64,000 nucleotides of DNA, taken from Tritrichomonas musculus. Lineage: Eukaryota > Parabasalia > Tritrichomonadida > Tritrichomonadidae. The stretch covers positions 558,001 through 622,000 of the forward strand of contig JAPFFF010000051.1 of the NCBI GenBank assembly GCA_039105265.1, given 5' to 3'. Shown here one piece after another: positions 49,644-59,635 of the stretch; positions within the stretch are counted from its first letter, which is position 1; every line of letters starts with the position of its first letter. The notes beneath the pieces were generated by a model that saw only the letters and a program-made list of their open reading frames with translations, was not told the DNA's origin and searched no databases. The translations under genes were made by a program, and so were the position numbers.

Positions 49644-51454
49644 AATTAATTGATAAATCACATAGAATCAGTCTGTTAAAAACTTTTTCAATTTGAAAAT
49701 TTGTAAACTAATCTAAAATTGATGAAAAGAATATTTTTTATAGGGTGTAATTTTTTAGCACTTAAGAAAAGAAAAATGTCTAAATAAACTTTTTTGAGAA
49801 ATTAAAATTAATAATTTTTAAACAAAATAGCATGACCCCCTATTCATGCTTTTTTTATTCCTTAAAAATAATTTAAAAATATTTGTTTTCTTATTTAATA
49901 CTGATTTTAACCATTAAATCCTAAATTATAACAATATAGGAATCCCATAAAGCCATTTGATTATCTAAATCAATAATTTTTAAGAATAAATATTAATCAA
50001 ATAATAATCTCTTTTTTGAAAATTTTCGATTATTTCGCGTTTAACATATTCTCTAAATGGCATAAATTAAGAAATCAATAAAAAATACAAGGAACTTTTA
50101 ATCTTTTCTAGGAAAAAAAAATCTAGAAAAAATAGACGATTATTTTCTTCTGAAAAAGTTTCATGTGCTATAAAGAATTCCTCTTTTTAAAATACTGGAA
50201 ATTATTAGATAAAATTTAAAAAATTATAAATATATATATAAACAATTGTTAAAATAAGGAAAAAACATAAAAATACTTTATTCAAATGATTATTCGATGT
50301 ATATATATGTACATAACCCTTACGGCCGTAGGCCGTAGTTGGAGAGTGCAGTTGGCAAATCCGTAATTTTGCCGAAACCGCTCTATACAATAGCCGTATT
50401 TTATTTGGTCGATTTTGAGAAGAAATAAAATTATATTATTTTTGCAAAATCCTTTAGATTCAATTAATATAATTACTTACTAGTAATTTTTATTACACAT
50501 TTGATAATAAATGGATGAGACTCTTCAGTCTTCTGAAAAAGTTAAGAGATTGAAATTGTATTAATGATATGAGCAGGCGAGAATGATTTGAGTAAATAAT
50601 ATTACGCTGATGTTGAATAAAATCAACTTATATAACTGCAAGGACAATCATATGAAAGTGAGATTAGTTTCTGTAATATAATATAAAGTATTCAAAACAA
50701 CTATTCAAAATGTTTCAACATGACCATTTATTACTTGAAAAAGTTACCGTTTTTTATATGCCGTAATTTTATTCAGCTTAAACTATTTAAAAATAGGTGA
50801 TGTCGCCGTAGTTTACAAAACCACCGAAGGGTTAGTTGTACGACCTTTCTTTGAGATAAAGAATATTTTTTTTTCCCTTGTTGAGTTAATGTGAACATGT
50901 AAATTCATTTTTTTTTCATTTTTAAAATCTTTTTTTCAAATTATATATATGTTATTTAAGATATATAATAAATAATATTAAATAATTTGCTGTATAACAA
51001 TAGAGATAAACCAATTTTTTAATAAAAAATATTGAATAGTTTATTTTTCATGCAATTTAATTATTTTATTAAATATTTAATAATAAATTATATAAAAATT
51101 ATTATTATACATTATAAGTTTTGTTAAATTTTATTAGTTTTACTTTTTTGATTTGGAGATATTTGTAAAATAGTGAAAATTAAAAAATTTCTGATAAAAA
51201 CATTTCTGATCATATTTGGTTTTCTTTTTTGTAAAAAAACGATCAAACTATGGCCAATTTATGATGGATTGACCTTGCTCTGGATCTATCAAAAGCACGT
51301 TATTGAATTTTTTATCAATTTTCAACAATCACTATTTTGTTTTTACCTTATAAAAATAATTTGATTGATTAATAAAACTCAGCCTTTATGATTAACCAAA
51401 AACGTTTTTTGTGGATTATTTGTAATACAAATTATATTTTTATTATTTCGTATT
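49644..51454. other. Intergenic stretch with one inverted-repeat element
   Basis: Contains the 50314-50834 element. A frame at 51173-51364 begins at GTG and is not convincing. The rest is AT-rich. Confidence 0.45.
50314..50834. mobile_element. Candidate short non-autonomous element
   Basis: Ends TAACCCTTACGG (50314) and CCGAAGGGTTA (50824-50834) are near-inverted copies, and GCCGTAGTT occurs close to each end. TA stands at both outer borders, as for mariner-type targets. The 521-bp interior is less AT-rich than its surroundings near the ends and has no ORF of note. Confidence 0.45.
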
Positions 51455-52531
51455 TTAATTAAAATAATTTTTACTAGCTAAAAGCTCAGCGAGTTCAACT
51501 GCACCGCCAGCTGCACCACGTAAAGTATTGTGAGAAAGGCCAACAAATTTATAATCAAATACATTATCTTCTCTTAAACGTCCTGCTAAAATTGCCATTC
51601 CATTCTCAATATTTCTGTCGAGCTTAGTTTGAGGTCTATCTTCTTGTTCGAAATAGTGAATAAACTGTTTTGGAGCTGAAGGTAATTTTAATTTTTGAGG
51701 TTCGCTTGAATATTCTTTCCAGGCTTCAATAATTTCTTCTTTTGTTGGTTTTTTTTCAAATTTAACGAAGCAGGCGCACATATGGCCATCAGATACTGGT
51801 ACTCTTAAGCATTGTGCACTTATCTGTGGAGAATTTGCAAGTGAAATTTTGCCATTTTCAACTCTTCCCCAAATCTTTAATGGTTCTAATTCACTTTTTT
51901 GTTCTTCGCCGTTGATAAATGGAATAATATTATCACAAATTTCGGGCATAGTTTCAAATGTTCGGCCTGCTCCTGAAATCGCTTGATAGGTACAAACAGC
52001 TACCGAAATAATTCCAAATTTTTTTAATGGATGTAAAAGTGGAACGTATGATTGAAGTGAACAATTACTTTTGACAGCAATAAATCCTCTTGTAGTACCA
52101 AGTCTTTTTCGTTGAGATGGAATAATATCTAAATGGTCTGGATTGACTTCTGGAATTATCATTGGAACATCATCCGTAAAACGATGTGCTGAATTATTCG
52201 AAACTATTGGACATTCTAATTTTGCATAGGCATATTCAAGTTCTTTAATTTCTTCCTTTTTCATATTAACTGCACAGAAGCAAAAATCTACTAAAGCTAC
52301 TATTTTTTCTTTATCTTTAACAGCATCAAAAACGGTCATATTTGCAAATTTGGTTGGCAGTTGAGTAGGCATATACCATGATTTTATGGCTTTTGAATAA
52401 ATTTTTCCTGCTGATGAAGCAGAAGCAGCAAGAGCAACAACATTAAAATAAGGATGGTTTTCAAGTAGTGTCAAAAATCTCTGTCCAACCATTCCAGTTG
52501 CTCCAATAACACCAACTTTGTAGCTCTTCAT
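51455..52531 (-). CDS. asd: Aspartate-semialdehyde dehydrogenase
   Basis: 358 residues, ATG at 52531, minus-strand TCACA with the A 15 nt upstream. It reduces aspartyl phosphate to aspartate semialdehyde with NADPH, second step of the aspartate pathway. N-terminal nucleotide-binding motif VGVIGATGMVGQRFL; catalytic cysteine in VKSNCSLQSYVPL; glycine-rich QAISGAGRTFE; substrate/catalytic His in RVPVSDGHMCACFV; C-terminal NTLRGAAGGAVELAELL. Length and motif forms match the archaeal/fungal-type ASD rather than the classic E. coli form. It is divergent from aspartokinase 1.5 kb away, a metabolic pairing not expected by chance in a eukaryote. A likely lateral acquisition, inferred from family distribution only. 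Confidence 0.95.
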   Translation of the reverse strand: MKSYKVGVIGATGMVGQRFLTLLENHPYFNVVALAASASSAGKIYSKAIKSWYMPTQLPTKFANMTVFDAVKDKEKIVALVDFCFCAVNMKKEEIKELEYAYAKLECPIVSNNSAHRFTDDVPMIIPEVNPDHLDIIPSQRKRLGTTRGFIAVKSNCSLQSYVPLLHPLKKFGIISVAVCTYQAISGAGRTFETMPEICDNIIPFINGEEQKSELEPLKIWGRVENGKISLANSPQISAQCLRVPVSDGHMCACFVKFEKKPTKEEIIEAWKEYSSEPQKLKLPSAPKQFIHYFEQEDRPQTKLDRNIENGMAILAGRLREDNVFDYKFVGLSHNTLRGAAGGAVELAELLASKNYFN

Positions 52532-53035
52532 TTATAACTTTTTTGTGATCAATAATTGAGAGAGAATAAAATTTTACAATAATGTAAAGTATTTAAAAAA
52601 TTTATTAAATGGTATCATTTTATATTGAAATCTAAATTTTATATAGATATATAAAAGCATGAAATTTAAAATTTATTGTCTTGATATATATATAATATTC
52701 TTAACAGGGTATAAAAACAAATATAGAATAATATCTTAATTTCAAAACTTTAGTCTATACTAAAATTTCATATTTATGGAAAATAAAAACTTAAGTTAAT
52801 TTTAATATTATAATTTAATTATCAATTTAACATTTAAATCTCATTTCGTTCAAATTATTTGGAAATAAAACGGTGTTTTTTATATAATTTATTTATTATT
52901 ATATATTATTTTTATTTATATATATATATTACCTATAATAATATAAATTTGCTTTTATGGTATCAAGATAAGAAACAATACTATGAAAAAAAAAAAAAAA
53001 AATTGAGAAGATGATTTTTTTTTAGATTTAATACA

Positions 53036-53500
53036 ATCAATGACCATTTGCATTGAATTTTGAATTCCATTCAATTATATGCTTAAAATTTTGAAAAAAA
53101 AATAATATTGAAATATTTTTCATTTTTATGTTTAATGAAATGGAAATACCAATAAAAATAACTTTTTTATTTGATAGATCAATGACCATTTTCTTTGAAA
53201 ATTGAATTATTATTCAATATTTGAAATGAGAAAAAAAACATTTTTTTTTTGCATTTAATGTTTATAATTTGAGATATATTACCTTAATTTATTTATTTAT
53301 TTTGTTAGATCAATGACCATTTTCTCTGAAAATTGAATATGAATTTAATGATATATTTAAAAAATGGTAAAAAAATTGATAAAGTTAATTTTCTATTTCG
53401 ATTTATGAGATTATATTAGAAAAACATCATAATATATGTTTTTTCATTTGAGACATCAATGACCATTTCCATTGAAAATTAAATATCAATTTAATATTTG
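53036..53500. repeat. Degenerate tandem repeat, period ~140 bp, four copies
   Basis: Each copy has the conserved core ATCAATGACCATTT followed by CTTTGAAAATTGAAT-like sequence; the spacer is AT-rich and diverged. Confidence 0.8.
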
Positions 53501-54022
53501 AATAATCGTGAATATTTGAATAGAGATAAATTAACGTGAAAATTTGAAGAGCAAATTCCAATGGAATGTTTCAAAATGCTATATAAATGTGAAAAAGGAT
53601 TAAAATTTGAAGTAATGTATAAAAGTTGCAAATGAATAAAAACAACAGAAAATTTTTTTGATTTAACTTTTTGATGATGATAGCTTTTTTTATCTATTGT
53701 AACTTTTTGAGTTAAAATATCATACATATAAAAAAGCAAGAATTATTTGTTAAAAATATAATTATAAAATGTAAAATCAATTTTGTTGCGATAATTATTT
53801 TTTAACATATGAACAAATATCTCTCAATTTTTTCATCTACTTTGAAAATATTGTGAGGATTATTTTTAATTTTATTCAAAAAAAAATATAATGAACTGGA
53901 GAATAACGATTAAAATCTATTTAAAATTAATTTTAATTCAATTTTTTGAAAGTGGATGAAATGAATTGAGAAGTGCGTTTAAACTCTTATATTCAAAAAA
54001 TTGAATACATCAAGTGCTTTTT

Positions 54023-54027
54023 TCATT
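54023..54027 (+). promoter_or_regulatory. Initiator-like TCATT deciding the aspartokinase start
   Basis: A of TCATT is 17 nt before ATG 54042. The frame is open back to a GTG at 53973 but that extension lacks family similarity and would contain this motif. Confidence 0.5.
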
Positions 54028-54041
54028 TGACAGATAGTAAA

Positions 54042-55352
54042 ATGGAAGCTAATATAGTATGCAAATTCGGTGGAACATCAATGGCAGATGGAAGATCTAT
54101 AAATCAAGTTAAACAGATCATAGATGAAGATCATCGACGTAAGTATATTGTTGTTTCCGCCCCAGGAAAAAGACACTCAAAAGATATTAAAGTTACCGAT
54201 CTATTATATCAATGTCATTCATTAATGAAGAAAGGTGTTAGTGTAAGGGAATCATTTTCACCAATACGTTCTCGTTTTGAAAGCATTGCAAAAGAACTTG
54301 ACCTTGATATCAATATTGAAGATATTCTTGATGAAACACAAAAACGAATCAAAGAAGAAATGGATGAACAATTTACTATATCACGAGGAGAATATCTAAG
54401 TGCACGTTTATTTGCAGAATATATTGGAGTTAAATTTATTGACGCAGAAAGTGTAATGGTATTCAATTCTGATAATACATTTAATCTTTCTGAGTCATGC
54501 AAAGAAATTTTTAAGGCCTTAAATGGTGTTGACCGTGCAGTTATTCCCGGCTTTTATGGTGCAACATTAGAAGGCAAAATCAAAACATTTGCACGTGGTG
54601 GTTCAGATATATCGGGAGCTATTGTTGCATCTGCTGTTGATAGCTTGTATTATGAAAATTGGACTGATGTATCAGGCTTTTTGGCTTGTGACCCAAGAAT
54701 TGTAAACCAGCCTACAAAAATTAAGCACGTTACATATAAAGAATTGCATGAACTTAGTTGTATGGGAGCAAATGTTCTTCACAGTGATTCAATTCTTCCC
54801 GTTTGTACTAAAAAAATCCCAATTATTATCAAAAATACGTTTCAGCCAAACGACGAAGGTACATTAATTTCTTCTGAATCTTTTCAGAATGATCATCTTG
54901 TTACAGGTGTTGCGGGTAAAAAGAATTATACCTTTTTCTCAATTGAAAAGAAAAATATTAATGACCATTTAATTAATATTATTAAGAATATCTTTGAAAA
55001 AGAAAACGTGCCAATTGAATTTACTTATAAGAAAAGTAATTCTTATGAGCTATATATCGAAAGTAATCGATTAAATGATGATATTCTACAGATTATCTTT
55101 GATGGTATTCAAAGAGAAATTTCACCAGATTTCCTTAAATATAATAAAAATGTTTCGATTATAGCGATAGTTGGCGAAGGAATGTCCAAAGATAAATTCA
55201 TCCTTGACAGAATTAAGGGAGCATTTTCCCCATCAAATATTAATTATAAAATACTTGACAAAAGCTTGATGAATTTCAAAATTCTTATAAGTGTTAATGA
55301 TGAAGATTATGTAAGGTCCATTAATTCAATTTATACTGAATTTTTCCATTAA
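54042..55352 (+). CDS. Aspartokinase
   Basis: 436 residues from ATG 54042 (MEANIVCKFGGTSMADG). It phosphorylates aspartate, the first step to threonine, methionine or lysine precursors. The KFGGTSM motif opens the amino-acid-kinase domain (~1-290); VVSAPGKR, FARGGSDISGAIVA and WTDVSGFLACDPRIV are the ATP/aspartate-binding motifs. Residues ~300-436 form the two-ACT regulatory domain (VTGVAGKKNYTFFSIE, then VSIIAIVGEGMSKDKF), so feedback inhibition by an amino acid is likely. It is not fused to homoserine dehydrogenase. Motif style (YIVVSAPGKR with KVTDLLY) resembles Firmicutes-type monofunctional enzymes, suggesting lateral transfer. Neighbour asd completes the next step. Confidence 0.95.
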   Translation: MEANIVCKFGGTSMADGRSINQVKQIIDEDHRRKYIVVSAPGKRHSKDIKVTDLLYQCHSLMKKGVSVRESFSPIRSRFESIAKELDLDINIEDILDETQKRIKEEMDEQFTISRGEYLSARLFAEYIGVKFIDAESVMVFNSDNTFNLSESCKEIFKALNGVDRAVIPGFYGATLEGKIKTFARGGSDISGAIVASAVDSLYYENWTDVSGFLACDPRIVNQPTKIKHVTYKELHELSCMGANVLHSDSILPVCTKKIPIIIKNTFQPNDEGTLISSESFQNDHLVTGVAGKKNYTFFSIEKKNINDHLINIIKNIFEKENVPIEFTYKKSNSYELYIESNRLNDDILQIIFDGIQREISPDFLKYNKNVSIIAIVGEGMSKDKFILDRIKGAFSPSNINYKILDKSLMNFKILISVNDEDYVRSINSIYTEFFH

Positions 55353-56161
55353 AAAATATAGAGATTAATAAATATTGTGCATTATTTAAAACTTCATTTA
55401 TTATTTTTCAAATTGTTAAATGGTTGAAATAATCAATAAGAAGGATAAAATCAAATATGTTTAATGCAATATTGGAGTATAATTGATATATATAATCTAT
55501 TATTGTAATTTGTTTGCGATTTAAATTCAAATGTAAAGCTAAATAAATCGCAATATGATAACAGTCAAACAAATCATGATTTTTATTTTTAATTATAAAT
55601 ATACTATAAATATATAATATTCCTCCTCTAATTATGGAATGAAATATTTCAATTTGATGGAATTCATGATATGAATCTCTCCATAATGTAATTATTTCTA
55701 CGTTACTTTTAGGGATCAATATATTTAAATCATATATGTTGCATATATAGAATTTATTTACAAAATAAATCTTTTTTTGAAAGAATCAAAGCCATTTTTG
55801 TTTTTTAGATCGGCTTTATTTTTCCAATTTCGAAATAAAATACATATTTCTCAATAATTTGAGTTAAAGTTTTAATATTAATTATTGAATTAGTTCTATT
55901 TTTATTTTATAAATATAAATAAAGAATTAATTATTAAAAAGATGTGCCAATATTTAGATATTTTCTTTTTAAAATGCTCTTATAATATTTTTTGTATCAA
56001 AGGTATCTCAACAAAAAAGCAGAATTATTTAAAAAATGATTACTTAAATATTGTATATAATATACCAAGTAATTAAAACTCATAATATCCGATCGGATAT
56101 TATGGATATTGATGCATTAACCAAAATAAAACAAAAAATTATTAACAATATTTAACATAAA
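55353..56161. other. Intergenic stretch with one coding-like remnant
   Basis: Minus strand 55408-55790 is open without an ATG (listed separately). The rest is AT-rich. Confidence 0.45.
55408..55790 (-). pseudogene. Unrecognised coding fragment
   Basis: About 125 codons open on the minus strand, no ATG at the upstream end. Text such as IITLWRDSYHEFHQIEIFHS, IYLALHLNLNRKQITIID and IALNIFDFILLIDYFNHL looks protein-like and hydrophobic. Family not recognised; a degenerate gene end is the simplest view. Confidence 0.35.
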
Positions 56162-57330
56162 TATAGAGGTATTCATGTGAGGTGACTTAACGTCTTTGAT
56201 AATTTTTAAAATTGCATTTTTTCAGCCACTTTAAAGTTTTGAAGACTCAGATTAAGAGAAACAAATTTCTTGCCTGTGGAGATTGTATTAAGCATGCTTT
56301 TTTGAAAAAATAATGTTAAATTTTTTTTTTCTAATATCTTGATATTTTTACTCAATTTAAAATATATGCCATATATTTAAAATAATAAATGTAATTTATT
56401 AATACTATAATTTATTGTGAGATTTAAAATTTTGTTCTTTGTTTTATATGTAAAAATAATGAAGATTTTAGAATTTGAAAATGATTTTTTTTGCAAAAAA
56501 GTAGAATATTTAAAAATTTGCTCGTTAAATTTTTATATATTTTATGTATATGTTTTGGCTTAATCTGAATTATTCAGTTGAGAATGGAATTTATTGGTTA
56601 TGCGCTCATTTTTGAGAAATGTCGATTTTACTTTATATTATAAATTTTATTGGTGCAAAATGCCAAAATCACAAAAATGAGAAAAACTTTTTTTAAATAT
56701 TTATGTTTTCTTGAATATTCTTTGGTAACAATAATTTAATTACATTGAATATTAATAAAAAATAAAAAAAATCATAGTTCATTAATTATAAAACGCAAAA
56801 TATTAGTTATAAAATTATAATTTTTTACGATTATTTGATTCAATTCTTATGAAAAGTTTCTATGTTTAATAATAAAATTGTAATAAAATATTGAGAGAAT
56901 AAATTTTTTTTCAAAAAAAGGATGATTATAAATTCAATTGATTATTTATTAATTTGTATAAAATGATCGTTCCTAAAATATTGAAAAATAATTAAATCTA
57001 ATCTATATATTTCTTAATTATAAGATTTGAAAATGTAAATTAATTTTATATATAAACATATAATATATTTATTAACTAATATGAATATTAATAAGCGCAT
57101 ATAATGCATATTTATTAATAAATAATTATATTTTTATATTTCTATTGAAATTATTAAATTTCAGAAGTAAAGTTATTTATACTCACAAAAATATATTAAA
57201 TTCATATCTTGAAAATGGAGGTACAAAGAATTATACAAATCATTATATATTCCAAATATAAAATATTTAAAAATATAAGATGCTTTATTTAAAATTTTAT
57301 CGACGAATTCCCTACATGAATACCTCTATA
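56162..57330. mobile_element. Candidate element with 17-bp terminal inverted repeats
   Basis: TATAGAGGTATTCATGT at 56162-56178 and its exact inverted copy at 57314-57330. Because the outermost TATA is its own inverse, the target duplication may be TA or TATA. The 1.17-kb interior is AT-rich with no ORF, so a non-autonomous element is likely. Confidence 0.65.
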
Positions 57331-57540
57331 AATATTAAAAAGTCGAAAATGAACACTCAGTTCACTGGATACAAAAGCCTAGTCCGTAAATTTTAACATA
57401 TAGTAGCGTCAAATTGGAAAAAGAACACTTCACTTTTTCAAAAAATAAAATTTTATATTTGAATTAAAAATAATCGTTTTCACATCTTTTTTATAATTGC
57501 TTAGACGAACAACCTTAATCTAGATCCAATTTATATCAGT
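57331..57540. other. AT-rich stretch
   Basis: Nothing supported. Confidence 0.4.
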
Positions 57541-57756
57541 TTACAGATACTACAAGAATTGCAAAATATAAACGAGTACTTAAAGAAAGAAAGAGAACGA
57601 AAGGAGCACAAGAAACTTACTAAAGAATTAATAAACGAGGTAATTAAACAGAATAAAGAAGATGACTCGAGCGATGATGTTGATATAGTTTATTACGAAC
57701 CGATGCCTAAGATGATGAGGAGAAATAAAGTCTTTGCTGATATGATTAATAAGTAA
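57541..57756 (+). CDS. Small charged protein, likely from a mobile element
   Basis: About 70 codons, without a clear ATG; Lys/Glu-rich helix (INEYLKKERERKEHKKLTKE) then KEDDSSDDVDIVYYEPMPKM and a basic end. Codon use (AAG, GAG, AGG) is less AT-rich than the neighbours. The next small gene follows after 33 bp on the same strand. It looks incomplete and I do not recognise it; mobile-element cargo is a guess from location and composition. Confidence 0.35.
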   Translation, partial: LQILQELQNINEYLKKERERKEHKKLTKELINEVIKQNKEDDSSDDVDIVYYEPMPKMMRRNKVFADMINK

Positions 57757-57789
57757 GCAATCTTTGTTATTATTTTTGTTTATATTTAA

Positions 57790-58062
57790 ATGAATATTTA
57801 TGATATTAGTGAAAAAGAAATTTTGTTTAACTTCATAAGTGAGCTAGCTAAGAGAGATGAGATTAAACCATTAAGGAAGCTTATAAAGAATAATCCTTAC
57901 TGTAATCAATTTAATACTAAGGAACTTAATAATCAGATTAAGATAACTGGATACAAGTTTACTAAAAGGAATGGTAATTTAATATTAATCGTAGACAAGA
58001 AGGATTCAGTTAATGATAAGTGCCTTGGAGTATTAAATGAAGTTATGAATGAGTTGATCTAA
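57790..58062 (+). CDS. Small unknown protein, paired with the preceding one
   Basis: 90 residues, ATG 57790. Predicted helix-strand mixture (ISEKEILFNFISELAKRDEI, KPLRKLIKNNPYCNQFN, then GYKFTKRNGNLILIVDKKDS and LGVLNEVMNELI). The compact domain and its tight spacing to the upstream ORF suggest a two-gene unit. Codon use again unlike the neighbours. Not recognised; no function proposed. Confidence 0.45.
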   Translation: MNIYDISEKEILFNFISELAKRDEIKPLRKLIKNNPYCNQFNTKELNNQIKITGYKFTKRNGNLILIVDKKDSVNDKCLGVLNEVMNELI

Positions 58063-59458
58063 TAATATATTATTTTTGTCTTCGCTGGAATAATATTAAA
58101 CAACGATGTTTATGTTCTGTCATCTGTCATCTGTCCGCTCCATTTTTTAGGAAACGATTTATCCGGGAACATCTAGGAACAAGGAACATTATTACATCTT
58201 TCTTGTTGTAGTTAATTGGTCTCTCATTTGACCTGTTCATTACATTATCTAAGAACAAGGAACAGAATGATCATTAAGGTGAAGAGCACGAGGGTTAAAT
58301 CTAACCCTATTTTTCTAACCTATTTTGTTTGATTTGGTGATTGATGAACAAATGATTGATTGAACGAATTGTAATTGATTATTGATTGATTGAACGAATT
58401 GAGTGCTGTTTGTTGAATTGAAAAATACAGTCAAGGTAGTTGTTAAATGTAATTGACCTGTCATCTGTCAACTATCCACCTCATTTTTCATGAACTGATT
58501 TATCCGGTGACATCTGATGACACAGTGATATTAGCGAAACCAAAAAATATTTTCATTTATTTTACTTATATCTGTCCACTTCATTTTTAGGAACTGATTA
58601 CTAATAAGGTGAAGAGGCCTCGCAGCGAGTGCTCGGCACGAGGGTTAGATCTAACCCTTGTATTTGACCTGTCATCTTTATCTTACTTGTTCTATTCAGT
58701 GACACGAAGCGGTATTTGTTAAATGCATTTTACATGAATTGGCCTTAGTATTTGACCTATATTTGACCTGTATTTGAATCTGTTCATTACATTATCTAAG
58801 AAGCATTATTGATTGATAACGCGAATTAACCTTAGTACTTGAACGAATATAATTATTAAACGAATTGAATGAATTGAATGAACGAACGAATTGAATGAAT
58901 GAATGAATTGAATGAACGAACGAACGAAATGAATGAATGAATTGGCCTCTTATTTAAAAAATATAGTCAGGGTGAAGAGGTGAATTCTCACCCGATTTTC
59001 GTCACCTGTATTTGACATGAATTATTATAAGTGTTATTGAACAAATTGAATGAATTGAACGAATGAAACGAATAAACAAATTGAATGAATTGAATGATAG
59101 TATTAAGCAAATTAATGAACTGAAATGACCTTATTGAACAAATTGAATGGAATGGAATTGTTGTGAATATTATTGTAAGTGTTATTTCTCATCAATGCAT
59201 TTGATCTCTTATTTGAATGAATGAATAATGTCGAATAGATTGAACGAATTGAATGAATTGAATGAATTGAACATTTTCTATGATCCAATTACATATAGAT
59301 AGTATTTGCTCTTTGTTTTCTTTTAAATATGAATTTAAATCCTGTGTTTCAAAATTATTTGGTCTAAGTTGTATTTGCTGACGCACCAATACATCCAGAG
59401 TTGCTTCTTTGTAGATCATTAATTGATTTTTAAAAAATGATTTCGAAATTCAAATAAC
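58063..59458. repeat. Repeat-rich accessory stretch, GC-richer than the window
   Basis: Contains GGTGAAGAG-CACGAGGG modules ending in the palindromes AGGGTTAAATCTAACCCT (58291-58308, one mismatch) and AGGGTTAGATCTAACCCT (58641-58658, perfect); a third GGTGAAGAGG occurs at 58970. The second module has a 20-bp insertion (58613-58634 region) able to form small GC hairpins. Other words repeat (CTGTCATCTGTC, GACCTGT, TTATCCGG). GAATGAATTGAACGAA simple repeats lie at 58855-58945, 59040-59100 and 59210-59275. A minus-strand ORF (59192-59419, ATG, 75 aa, starting MIYKEATLDVLVRQQIQLRP) overlaps the last; function unknown. Confidence 0.6.
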
Positions 59459-59622
59459 CAATACAACTGATGATTCTTTTCAATACAAATGCTGACACTT
59501 TCAATACAACTGATGATTCTTTTCAATACAAATGCTGACACTTTCAATACAACTGATGATTCTTTTCAATACAAATGCTGACACTTTCAATACAACTGAT
59601 GATTCTTTTCAATACAAATGCT
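59459..59622 (+). repeat. 43-bp minisatellite, 3.8 copies, just before the transposase
   Basis: Unit starts CAATACAACTGATGATTCTT and its second half starts CAATACAAATGCTGACAC; the two halves are themselves related (CAATACAA). Copies begin at 59459, 59502, 59545 and 59588. The fourth runs into the transposase leader. Confidence 0.95.
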
Positions 59623-59626
59623 AATT

Positions 59627-59631
59627 TCACT
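59627..59631 (+). promoter_or_regulatory. Initiator-like TCACT deciding the transposase start
   Basis: TCACT is seven bases before ATG 59636; an earlier in-frame ATG at 59618 lies upstream of this motif. Confidence 0.5.
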
Positions 59632-59635
59632 TTTA

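Larger units (their letters stand above)
52532..54041. promoter_or_regulatory. Shared upstream region of asd and aspartokinase, with four ~140-bp repeats
   Basis: The core ATCAATGACCATTT recurs at 53036, 53178, 53309 and 53455 (spacing 142, 131, 146), each followed by a TTGAAAATTGAAT-like run. No gene lies between the two divergent starts. A regulatory role is inference from position. Confidence 0.55.

Noticed and set aside
58291-58658. AGGGTTA/TAACCCT as interstitial telomere repeats
   Set aside because: Only single units within a palindrome, not tandem arrays.
59459-59622. CRISPR-like array
   Set aside because: The 43-bp units are directly tandem, without variable spacers, in a eukaryotic context.
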